A stretch of 5,646 nt of DNA from an uncultured Ruminococcus sp. (GCA_937942105.1 CALDFS010000304.1:1-5646), one strand, 5' to 3'; shown: positions 1 through 5,646, counted from the first letter of the stretch. Numbers and translations are program-made. Notes: generated by a model not told the origin, from the letters alone.

Positions 1-447
1 TGCGAGTATGAATTTTCCGAGATTGCCGGCATAGTAAGCCATCAGCTGGCTTTGGGCGTTACCAGAAAGAATATGCAGGCGATATTCACACCAAACGTTA
101 AATCGGAAAACGTGCTTGCTATAAGGATGGTTCCGCTGTTTCTTAAAAACATCATCATGAAGGCGGTGTTCGACTCGGTTGGTGAAGCCGCCGCCGCGCT
201 TTCGATATCAAACCTTGGGCTTACGGATATTCCGGATGGTATGAAGCCCTATATCAGGTGCTTTGACTTTATAATAGGTCCCCAGGCAAAGGCGCCCTAC
301 AACTGCGGCGTGTGCTCCTACGGCAACGAGCTTAGAATAAACATCATCCGCCGGTCAACAGAGCCGGAGCTGGAGCACGAGTTCTTTACAAATCTTGTAA
401 AGCTGGGCTTGAAGGTGACGGTAGAGAGCAACCAGAGAATGGAATGA
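1..447 (+). CDS. C-terminal part of an acyltransferase/condensation-fold protein (5' end outside window)
   Basis: The frame is open from base 1, so the visible 148 residues are the C-terminal end of a longer protein; the stop is TGA at 445-447. The fragment contains SNLG (visible residues 70-73), then PYI, FDF, a PYNCGV segment near 99-104, and an EPELEHEFF stretch near 121-129. A short conserved segment after the HxxxD half of a protein, with SNLG followed by a small domain, is what the alcohol acetyltransferase/condensation-like superfamily (CoA-dependent acyltransferase fold) shows in its C-terminal half. The catalytic HxxxD motif would lie upstream and is not seen, so activity and substrate cannot be judged. 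A zinc-ribbon membrane protein starts 34 bases downstream, and in Clostridia I recall such proteins being encoded side by side, which supports the family call. An internal TTG at 52 is an arbitrary start without a ribosome binding site. Family is moderately sure, reaction unknown. Confidence 0.6.
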   Translation, partial: CEYEFSEIAGIVSHQLALGVTRKNMQAIFTPNVKSENVLAIRMVPLFLKNIIMKAVFDSVGEAAAALSISNLGLTDIPDGMKPYIRCFDFIIGPQAKAPYNCGVCSYGNELRINIIRRSTEPELEHEFFTNLVKLGLKVTVESNQRME

Positions 448-481
448 TTTTCAGGCTTACATGAAAGGAAGGGTTTGCGAT

Positions 482-1174
482 ATGTATTGTGTAAACTGCG
501 GAGTTGAGCTTAAAGACAGCGAAAAGTGCTGCCCGCTATGCTCAACCCCTGTATTTCACCCGGATATAAAGCAGGGCGAGGGGGAAAAGCCCTACCCCGA
601 ATTCACCCCTGCCGACAGAAAGCAGATAAAGCGCATAGTAATGCTTGTGGTGACGGTGCTGGCGGCGCTGGGGGCATTTTTGCCGATGATAATAGATCTG
701 CGCCTGAGCGGGGGCGTTACCTGGTCGGGCTATGTGCTGGGCGGAATAGCGCTTGTTTATATCGCGCTGATACTGCCGTTCTGGTTCAGGCGCCCCAACC
801 CGGTGGTGTTCCTGCCCTGCACCTTTGCGGCGATAACGCTGTATCTTTTGTTCATATCGCTTACAACAAGGGGCGGGTGGTTTTTAAGCTTCGCCTTTCC
901 GGTAACGGCTATAGCCGGGGCGATAGTAACAGCCGTTGCGGCGCTTTGTAAATACGTTCGCGCGGGGTACTTCTTCATCTGCGGCGGCGCCGTGATAGCT
1001 GTGGGCGGCTACACCGTGCTTATTGAGATGTTTCTTTGGATAACCTTTAAGGTGCGGTTCGTGTTCTGGTCGCTATACCCATTGATATGCTGCGTGGCGA
1101 TTGGCGTTTTGCTGATTGTGATAGGGGCTTGCAAGCCGATGCGAGAGGCTCTGCGGCGCAAATTCTTTATTTAG
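482..1174 (+). CDS. Zinc-ribbon, six-pass membrane protein (DUF6320-like)
   Basis: A 230-residue protein with an N-terminal zinc ribbon (C3-x2-C6 and C17-x2-C20, with an extra C16), a short hydrophilic linker to about residue 50, then six hydrophobic segments at roughly 51-71, 82-102, 108-127, 133-156, 163-185 and 193-217, and a basic C-terminal tail. This is the layout of the uncharacterised clostridial family I associate with DUF6320; the topology suggests a cytoplasmic ribbon and an integral membrane body, role unknown. An in-frame ATG lies upstream at 461, but it lacks a ribosome binding site, whereas AAAGGAAGG at 464-472 sits 9 bases before the ATG at 482. Starting there also makes the protein begin MYCVNCG, as zinc-ribbon proteins of this type do. 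It follows the acyltransferase-like gene by 34 bases with no terminator between, so the two are probably co-transcribed. The pairing hints at a joint role in lipid or envelope acylation, which is only an inference. Confidence 0.75.
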   Translation: MYCVNCGVELKDSEKCCPLCSTPVFHPDIKQGEGEKPYPEFTPADRKQIKRIVMLVVTVLAALGAFLPMIIDLRLSGGVTWSGYVLGGIALVYIALILPFWFRRPNPVVFLPCTFAAITLYLLFISLTTRGGWFLSFAFPVTAIAGAIVTAVAALCKYVRAGYFFICGGAVIAVGGYTVLIEMFLWITFKVRFVFWSLYPLICCVAIGVLLIVIGACKPMREALRRKFFI

Positions 1175-1230
1175 CAATCCCACAGCATTTATTAATAAGA
1201 ACATAATCAGGTGCAAATCCGCTGAATAAT

Positions 1231-1250
1231 GGGCTTGCGCCCGATTTTTT
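1231..1250 (+). terminator. Possible weak intrinsic terminator of the first operon
   Basis: GGGC (1231-1234) and GCCC (1239-1242) can form a four-pair stem around a TTGC loop, extendable by one G-T pair, followed by six T at 1245-1250. It lies 57 bases after the stop of the membrane-protein gene. The stem is short, so termination may be weak. Confidence 0.4.
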
Positions 1251-1414
1251 GTGAAATGCCAGCAGTTTAATGGGCATGGTTAAGTGTGCTTTTGGCGATA
1301 TAGCTATCAGGGCTGAATTAAAGCTGGGATATGTAGTTTAAAGCTTTACTTTCGGCTCATGCTCTGTAAAGACATGTGGTGAAATGGATTCAGGCTTATC
1401 AAGCTGTTATAGAT

Positions 1415-1707
1415 GAGGTACGATTATACGACTGCAAAAATCGTACCTATCGTACCTGTTAATCAATTTGAGGTACGTTTTCTACTACTTAAATTTTCGT
1501 ACCTTTCGTACCTATATTGTCTTAAAATACTATTATTAATAGCAGATATGTGAAGATTTCATCATTTTATGTACTATTTACACAATTATATGCTTTTTTC
1601 TTTTGTCTGTAAGCCTGCCAACACTTATTTGCAGTGCTTAGAGGTACGAAAAGTACGTTTTTCTCTCTCAGCAATTTCGTACCTCTGAAAATATTTATTT
1701 CGTACCT
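1415..1707. repeat. Modular array of CGTACCT / AGGTACG heptamers
   Basis: Nine exact copies and one variant of a heptamer occur in under 300 bases. Copies reading AGGTACG start at 1416, 1471 and 1642, each preceded by G; a variant AAGTACG starts at 1651. Copies reading CGTACCT start at 1442, 1451, 1498, 1507, 1678 and 1701. They form three modules with the same plan: one left-facing copy, a 15-23 base spacer, one inverted copy, then another direct copy 9 bases on (modules 1 and 2) or 23 bases on (module 3). The inverted pairs extend to 9 bp (1416-1424 with 1440-1448) and 12 bp (1640-1651 with 1675-1686). Such an arrangement fits binding sites for a multimeric DNA-binding protein (operator or iteron type) or a set of stem-loops; no adjacent gene identifies the partner. 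Confidence 0.8.
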
Positions 1708-1721
1708 CTGAGAATATTTAT
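1676..1721. repeat. 23-bp perfect-length tandem duplication
   Basis: Bases 1676-1698 and 1699-1721 are two head-to-tail copies of a 23-bp unit that differ at a single position (A versus G at unit position 14). Each copy carries one CGTACCT heptamer of the array, so the last array element arose by a local duplication that looks recent. Confidence 0.85.
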
Positions 1722-1728
1722 CTTAACA

Positions 1729-1761
1729 AAAAGCCCCGAACCATAAAGGCTTGGAGCTTTT
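1729..1761 (-). terminator. Intrinsic terminator downstream of the 71-residue protein gene
   Basis: Read on the minus strand, AAAAGC pairs with GCTTTT, followed by CC/GG pairs, a G-T wobble and an A-T pair and a final GG/CC around a five-base loop, with two mismatches. The descending arm runs straight into a T-rich tail (GGGGCTTTTTGTT). It lies about 95 bases after the stop at 1855. The hairpin also has a T-run on the plus strand, so it may work in both directions. Confidence 0.65.
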
Positions 1762-1797
1762 AGTTTATCAGTTATACTTGCTTTGCAAGCTGCGGGA

Positions 1798-1855
1798 CAT
1801 CACTCATCACTAGCGGCGTAAGCGCGTTTCACCGCAGTGAAACGCTTGCATCACT
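1798..1855. repeat. REP-like stem-loop flanked by CATCACT repeats
   Basis: GCGTTTCAC (1824-1832) and GTGAAACGC (1837-1845) form a perfect 9-bp stem with a CGCA loop; a bulged alternative extends it to about 13 bp (1818-1849). Heptamers CATCACT flank it: two in tandem at 1798-1804 and 1805-1811, and a third at 1849-1855 which overlaps the stop codon of the minus-strand gene. No T-run follows on either strand, so it is not a terminator. It resembles a small palindromic repeat of the REP or MITE kind; whether it recurs in the genome cannot be seen here. Confidence 0.5.
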
Positions 1856-2070
1856 TATTTAATCACTCCGCTCTTAAACCCTTCGTTAATCTCGGCAAGC
1901 TCCTTTACGCCGTCTATATACGGCTGGTAAATCTCCATCATGTCCCCCGCGCCGTACATTCCGCAGGCGGAGCAATTCTCACATTCATTTGCATCACAGG
2001 AAAGCCCTTGGCGGACTATCTGTTCCCGCTCTTCACGGGTGGTGTCCTTAATAAGAATCCTTTTGGGCAT
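1855..2070 (-). CDS. Small four-cysteine protein of unknown function (71 aa)
   Basis: A 71-residue soluble protein. It starts with a basic, charged stretch (MPKRILIKDTTREEREQIVR), then carries four cysteines at 25, 30, 33 and 36 (C-x4-C-x2-C-x2-C) in a glycine-rich turn, and ends with an acidic segment containing YQPYIDG (48-54) and KELAEIN. The spacing could hold a metal ion or iron-sulphur cluster, but there is no defining motif, and I can only say it resembles short hypothetical proteins found in clostridial genomes. The start is well supported: AAGGAGA (minus strand, 2084-2078) lies 7 bases before the ATG. The gene follows the broken GH31 gene by 110 bases on the same strand, but a strong terminator hairpin lies immediately before its ribosome binding site, so expression needs either read-through or a promoter of its own. 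Transcription probably ends at the hairpin 1729-1761. Confidence 0.72.
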   Translation of the reverse strand: MPKRILIKDTTREEREQIVRQGLSCDANECENCSACGMYGAGDMMEIYQPYIDGVKELAEINEGFKSGVIK

Positions 2071-2084
2071 AGCATTATCTCCTT

Positions 2085-2128
2085 AAAAAATAATCCCGCA
2101 CGGATATTTTCTTCCGCACAGGATTATT
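2085..2128 (-). terminator. Strong intrinsic terminator after the GH31 gene
   Basis: On the minus strand, 2128-2113 and 2104-2089 form a 16-bp stem with three G-T wobbles and an 8-base loop, and six T follow (A-run at 2085-2090 on the plus strand). It is 52 bases after the GH31 stop. The end of the T-run touches the AAGGAGA ribosome binding site (2084-2078) of the next gene, so the hairpin sits in that gene's leader and could act as an attenuator. Confidence 0.8.
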
Positions 2129-2148
2129 ATTTGCAGAACAATGCCTGC

Positions 2149-2203
2149 TATTCAAATGCCCTGATGACCTTATCTCCGCTTTATTCAAACGCCCTGATGA
2201 CCT
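2149..2203 (-). repeat. In-register duplication of the GH31 C-terminal codons
   Basis: A 22-bp segment occurs at 2182-2203 and again at 2149-2170, 33 bases apart, with one difference. On the minus strand both copies encode VIRAFE followed by a stop (TAA in the first, TAG in the second), and the one difference is synonymous (GCG versus GCA). Because 33 is a multiple of three, the second copy is in the frame of the gene. Confidence 0.8.
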
Positions 2204-4168
2204 CCGAGCCATCCCGAACAAACGCAATATATTCGCAAACCTCGGCTTTGGCGTTCACCGTCTGCCCGCCGGTAAACTCAGTTCTTTGCCCGCCGCTGTC
2301 TCCCACGCGAACCCATTTTCCCTCGGGCAGATATACCGTCCGCTCGGTCTGCCCCTCGTTGTAAATCGGGGCAAATAAGATGTCGGGTCCGTACATGTAT
2401 TCATCCCAGATGGCATAGCACTTATCATCCTGCGGGAACTCAAAGAACAGCGGGCGCATCATCGGCGCGCCGTTCTCGTGCGCGTCACGCGCTATGCTCA
2501 GCGTGTAATCCCGGAGCTTTATCCGCGTCTCGATAAGCTTTTTAAGGATGGGATAATTCTCCTCACCGAAGTGCCAAAGCTCGTTGTACCCGCCGCCTTT
2601 TACCATCACGTCGGGGGCTTCGTCCACATAGTAGGACTGCGTAAGCCGCGTTCCGTGCAGCCGCATAACAGGGCAGAACAGTCCGAACTGGAACCATCTT
2701 ACCAAAAGCTCGCGGAAGCTGGGCGATTCTGTATCGCCGAACAAGAACCCGCCGATATCCGAATTCCACCACGGTATTCCGCACATGCCCATTGAAAGCC
2801 CGCTGGTGATGGACTGTTTGAGCGCATAGAAGCTTGACATAATGTCGCCGTTCCAAACGCAGGCGCCCACCCTCTGGCTTCCGACATATGCCGCGCGGGT
2901 CAGCGAGATTATTTCGCTCTCGCCCTCGGATTTAAGCCCGTCGTAGAATATCTTGTTGTAATAATATGGATACAGCAGTGCAGTCTGAGCGCCGTTGCCC
3001 GCGTACATTTTAAGATTTCCGAACTGCTGGGGGTGAACCTCAGGCTCGGCTTCGTCAAGCCAGAAGTTCTTAATGCCGTAATCGTAGTAGTTTTTCTTTA
3101 CCTTATCCCAGTAGAACCTTGCAGTTTCGGGGTTGGTGGGGTCGATAAAGGTTATCATGCCGAAGAAGTCAAAGGTGGGGTACTGCCCATTTTCGGTGCG
3201 CACAAGCATGTTGCGGTCGTTCATCTCGCGCCAGTTTTCGCTTTTTGGGCTGATGGTTGGCCATACCGATACAACCGGCTGAATGCCCATCTCCATAAGC
3301 TCGTCAACCATAGCCTTGGGGTCTGGCCAGTACTTGGGGTCGAATTTAAGGTCGCCCTGCTCCGTCCAGTGGAAGAAGTCGATTACTATTGCGTCTATCG
3401 GTATCCCTCTGCGCTTGTATTCGCGCGCGACGTTTAAAAGGATATCCTGCGTTTCATACCTGCACTTGCACTGCCAGAACCCGGCTGCCCAGCGCGGCAT
3501 CATCGGGGCATAGCCGGTAAGGTCGGCATAAGTGCGCATAACATCGCGGGGAGTATCTCCCACGAATACAAGATAGTCCGCCTGATAGGCGCTGTCCGCC
3601 ACCCACATGATGTGGTTAAGCGTAGTCTCGCACCGCCCGGGGGCAGGGTTGTTCCACAAAAAGCCGTAGCCAAGGGATGAGTAGTACATCGGTATCACCG
3701 ACTTGGTGTTGTAGTGCACAAGCTCGGTTGTGGTGCCAACGCGGTCAAAGGCGTCCTCCTGCTCCTGCCCAAGCCATAGATGTGCTCGCCGGGGTTGGCG
3801 TTGAAGGCATAGCGAATGCGGTAATTGTCCCCCTCGGTGTGAAGGTAGCGCATGGCGTAGTCGCCGTAGTTCTTGGTGGAAAGAATTACCTTGCCCTTGC
3901 GCTTGAAGACAAGCTCGCCGCCCCAGTCGTTGGTGGTGGAAACGTCCACGCTGATGTCGCCGTTTTTAAGGGATGCATGGCGTTCGTCCCCCGATATTTC
4001 GGGCAGGGAAGTGTCCTTTGCTTCCAGAAGCGTCCATCTCTCGTCGCTCAGGCGGGCGTTCTTTGAGGAGCGCACGCGAATGCAGTTTAAGCCGTATGGC
4101 TCTATAAGGACGGTTTCATCCCGCCGCTCGAATAATATTGAGCTATTGTTAAGTGTTATTCTGCCCAT
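2181..4168 (-). pseudogene. GH31 alpha-glycosidase (alpha-xylosidase/alpha-glucosidase type), frameshifted
   Basis: Family 31 retaining alpha-glycosidase that would remove terminal alpha-linked glucose or xylose in the cytoplasm (no signal peptide). Two frames make one protein. Residues 1-134 (the N-terminal beta-sandwich region) read from ATG 4168 behind a clear AAGGAGG at 4183-4177; after the conserved GLG near 3770 the frame shifts, and the rest continues in another frame to TAA at 2181. Adding one base near 3765-3770 restores GLGQEQEDAFDRVGTTTELV and gives 662 residues, close to the roughly 660-residue clostridial GH31 enzymes. In restored numbering, IVIDFFHW lies at 261-268, the nucleophile Asp is D372 in WLDEAEPE, the likely acid/base Asp is D442 in WNGD, and RLHGTR ends at 508. 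All catalytic parts are intact, so the lesion is either very recent or a sequencing error. The GTG at 3719 has no ribosome binding site and is not a second start. Glucose versus xylose preference cannot be decided here. Confidence 0.85.
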
Positions 4169-4210
4169 AAAAAAAGCCTCCTTGCTTCAAGTAAATTATG
4201 TCTTAATTTT

Positions 4211-4216
4211 ATTATA
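4211..4216 (-). promoter_or_regulatory. Possible -10 box of the GH31 promoter
   Basis: A perfect TATAAT is present on the minus strand, 43 bases before the GH31 start codon and in an AT-rich stretch. No good -35 hexamer is found 15-18 bases upstream (a TTGAAT is only 12 bases away), so a partly activator-dependent promoter or a chance match are both possible. Confidence 0.4.
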
Positions 4217-4327
4217 CTTTCCGGCTCAATTCAATGACATAAAGGCATTAAGAGGTTGATGGATAATAATATATCACTTTGAACAAAAGCATTTCTGAAA
4301 GTTTGGTGAAAATCTATATTATCACTC

Positions 4328-4356
4328 TTGACAGATTGACGAAATAAGTGTATAGT
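4328..4356 (+). promoter_or_regulatory. Sigma-A promoter of pckG
   Basis: TTGACA (4328-4333), a 17-base spacer, and TATAGT (4351-4356): a perfect -35 and a one-mismatch -10 at ideal spacing. Transcription would begin about 4363, giving a leader of about 215 nt before the pckG start and placing the four leader repeats inside the RNA. Confidence 0.82.
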
Positions 4357-4374
4357 AGTATACGAGGAAAATTT

Positions 4375-4550
4375 GATTGGAGATTACTTAGTCGCGTTCC
4401 CTGTATAGGCAGCATAGTTCAGATTGGAGAATGCTTAGCCGTGTTTCCTATACAGGAAAGCAGATTGGAGAATGCTTAGCCGCATTCCTTATATAGGATG
4501 CATAGTTTTGATTGGAGATTGCTTAGCCGTGTTCCTTATATCGAATGCAA
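4375..4550 (+). repeat. Four tandem copies of a 41-47 nt element in the pckG leader
   Basis: Copies start at 4375, 4422, 4463 and 4510 (periods 47, 41 and 47). The first 20 bases are almost constant: GATTGGAGA, then A or T, T, G (A in copy 1), CTTAG, C or T, CG. A variable hairpin follows: CCT-GTAT-AGG in copy 1, TTTCCT-ATAC-AGGAAA in copy 2, and TCCT-TATAT-AGGA in copy 3, extended by GCA/TGC around a bulged T. Copy 4 is degenerate here. Copy 2 lacks the six-base tail. The array starts about 12 nt after the predicted transcription start and ends about 20 nt before the pckG ribosome binding site, so it should act as RNA. It is not a T-box or any riboswitch I know, and no terminator lies within it. 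A repeated binding site for an RNA-binding protein or small RNA is the simplest reading. Confidence 0.8.
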
Positions 4551-4578
4551 AAAATCTTTTATAAAGGAGAAAGAATAT

Positions 4579-5646
4579 ATGGCTTCACTTACAAAGAACC
4601 CCAATGTAAATAAGTGGGTTGAAGAAATGATTGCTCTTACCAAGCCGGACAAGGTTGTTTGGATTGACGGCAGCAAGGCACAGCTCGATGGTTTAAGAGC
4701 CGAGGCTTGCGCCACCGGCGAGATGATAAAGCTCAATGAGGAAAAGCTTCCCGGCTGCCTTTATCACCGCACCCTGCCCAATGACGTTGCACGTGTTGAG
4801 GACAGAACGTTTATCTGCTCCCACCGCAAGGAAGACGCAGGACCAACCAACAACTGGTGCGACCCGAAGGAAATGTATGCCAAGCTTACCCCGATGTATG
4901 ACGGCGTTATGAAGGGCAGAACAATGTACGTAATTCCGTATTCCATGGGTCCCATTGGCTCGCCGCTGGCAAAGGTAGGCGTTGAGGTAACCGATTCTAT
5001 CTACGTAGTCCTTAACATGGCTATAATGACAAGAATGGGCGCCCAAGCTTTCAAGAATCTGGGCGATACCTCGGACGATTTCGTTCGCGGTCTTCACTCC
5101 AAGGCTGACGTTGACCCTGAAAAGAGATATATCGTTCAGTTCCCCGAGGATAACACAATCTGGTCCATCAACTCTGCCTACGGCGGAAACGTTCTTTTGG
5201 GCAAGAAGTGCTTTGCTTTAAGAATCGCATCCTATCAGGGCAAGAACGAGGGCTGGATGGCTGAGCATATGCTCATCTTAGGCATTCAGAAGCCCAACGG
5301 CGAAATCAAGTATGTAACCGCCGCTTTCCCCTCTGCCTGCGGCAAGACAAATCTCGCCATGCTCATCCCGCCGGAGACTTACACCAAGAAGGGCTACAAG
5401 GTTTGGACGGTTGGCGACGATATAGCCTGGCTTAAGCCCGGTGAGGATGGCAGACTTTACGCCATCAACCCCGAAAACGGCTTCTTCGGCGTTGCCCCCG
5501 GCACTAATGAGAATTCTAACTATAACGCTCTGGCTTCCACCAGAAGCAATACAATATTCACCAACGTTGCCATCAATGAGGATGATATGACGGTTTGGTG
5601 GGAAAAGCTCGACAAGAACCCGCCGGTTCACGCCATCGAGTGGAAG
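4579..5646 (+). CDS. pckG: Phosphoenolpyruvate carboxykinase (GTP), N-terminal 356 residues
   Basis: GTP-dependent PEP carboxykinase (EC 4.1.1.32), a cytosolic enzyme that interconverts oxaloacetate plus GTP with PEP, CO2 and GDP. In fermenting anaerobes it may run toward oxaloacetate, an inference. The visible 356 residues are about 60 % of the usual 600-residue enzyme, and the frame stays open to the window end. Family marks: RVEDRTFIC (72-80) with the substrate-binding Arg, YGGN (201-204), the lysine pair in LLGKKCF (K209/K210), the metal-ligand His in AEHMLILG (H230), the nucleotide P-loop PSACGKTN (251-258) with the reactive Cys254, and VGDD (278-281) for metal and nucleotide. The ATP-type enzyme has a different P-loop context, so the GTP form is secure. 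Start: ATG with AAAGGAGA (4563-4570) eight bases upstream. It is transcribed from the promoter at 4328-4356 through the four-repeat leader and is divergent from the GH31 gene. Confidence 0.95.
   Translation, partial: MASLTKNPNVNKWVEEMIALTKPDKVVWIDGSKAQLDGLRAEACATGEMIKLNEEKLPGCLYHRTLPNDVARVEDRTFICSHRKEDAGPTNNWCDPKEMYAKLTPMYDGVMKGRTMYVIPYSMGPIGSPLAKVGVEVTDSIYVVLNMAIMTRMGAQAFKNLGDTSDDFVRGLHSKADVDPEKRYIVQFPEDNTIWSINSAYGGNVLLGKKCFALRIASYQGKNEGWMAEHMLILGIQKPNGEIKYVTAAFPSACGKTNLAMLIPPETYTKKGYKVWTVGDDIAWLKPGEDGRLYAINPENGFFGVAPGTNENSNYNALASTRSNTIFTNVAINEDDMTVWWEKLDKNPPVHAIEWK

Larger units (their letters stand above)
1175..1728. other. Gene-free, AT-rich intergenic region
   Basis: No reading frame here has a convincing start, ribosome binding site and protein character. 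The middle (about 1480-1620) is clearly more AT-rich than the flanking genes. It holds the weak terminator at 1231-1250, the heptamer array at 1415-1707, a 13-bp palindrome at 1530-1542 (CTATTA-T-TAATAG) and the tandem duplication at 1676-1721. Bases 1251-1414 show nothing I can assign. Confidence 0.6.

Noticed and set aside
461..481. Upstream ATG giving a protein seven residues longer
   Set aside because: No ribosome binding site precedes it, and the purine-rich AAAGGAAGG inside this stretch serves the ATG at 482.
1270..1341. A 23-codon reading frame starting MGMVKCAFGD
   Set aside because: No ribosome binding site, very short, and no recognisable family; it may be chance or a gene remnant.
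1415..1707. CRISPR array for the heptamer repeats
   Set aside because: Units are only seven bases, occur in both orientations, and have irregular spacing; no cas gene is near.
1837..2364. Plus-strand 175-codon frame
   Set aside because: It is antisense to the 71-residue gene and the GH31 C-terminus, has no ribosome binding site, and runs across the terminator and the duplicated segment, so it is a shadow frame.
2181..3719. GTG at 3719 as an independent start of a 512-residue protein
   Set aside because: It lies inside the conserved GH31 sequence, lacks a ribosome binding site, and would miss the N-terminal domain; the frameshift explains it better.
4259..4327. CcpA (cre) operator for GH31 or pckG
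   Set aside because: I looked for the TGNAANCGNTNNCA-type pattern and found no acceptable match.
4375..4550. CRISPR array or T-box as explanation for the leader repeats
   Set aside because: Copies adjoin without unique spacers, and no T-box sequence (AGGGTGG with ACCGCG) or terminator/antiterminator pair is present.
4693..5097. Minus-strand frames opposite pckG
   Set aside because: The plus-strand frame encodes an unmistakable PEP carboxykinase; the antisense frames have no supporting signals.

Overview
The window looks like chromosomal DNA of an anaerobic, probably gut-associated Clostridia bacterium (Oscillospiraceae/Ruminococcaceae-like). This is inferred from moderate GC coding DNA, AAGGAGG-type ribosome binding sites, a zinc-ribbon/multi-pass membrane protein typical of such genomes, a 662-codon GH31 hydrolase and a GTP-type PEP carboxykinase. 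No tRNA, rRNA, CRISPR array, transposase or integrase gene is visible.

Layout. (1) 1-1174, plus strand: the 3' end of an acyltransferase/condensation-fold protein, then a small zinc-ribbon protein with six membrane segments, probably one operon, with a weak terminator at 1231-1250. (2) 1175-1854: about 680 bases without a credible gene. They hold an array of CGTACCT/AGGTACG heptamers in three similarly built modules, a 23-bp tandem duplication, a terminator for the minus-strand genes and a REP-like stem-loop. (3) 1855-4168, minus strand: a GH31 alpha-glycosidase gene broken by an apparent one-base deletion. It is followed by a duplicated C-terminal segment, a strong terminator hairpin that abuts the ribosome binding site of the next gene, and a 71-residue four-cysteine protein. 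(4) 4169-4578: a divergent intergenic region with a near-consensus sigma-A promoter pointing right and a transcribed leader of about 215 nt carrying four tandem copies of a 41-47 nt element. (5) 4579-5646: the first 356 codons of pckG, running off the window.

Functionally, GH31 would release monosaccharides from alpha-linked oligosaccharides and PEPCK sits at the PEP/oxaloacetate node, so both are carbon-metabolism genes. Sharing a divergent intergenic region does not prove co-regulation. The two most unusual signals are the four-copy repeat in the pckG leader and the modular heptamer array; I do not recognise either as a named element.
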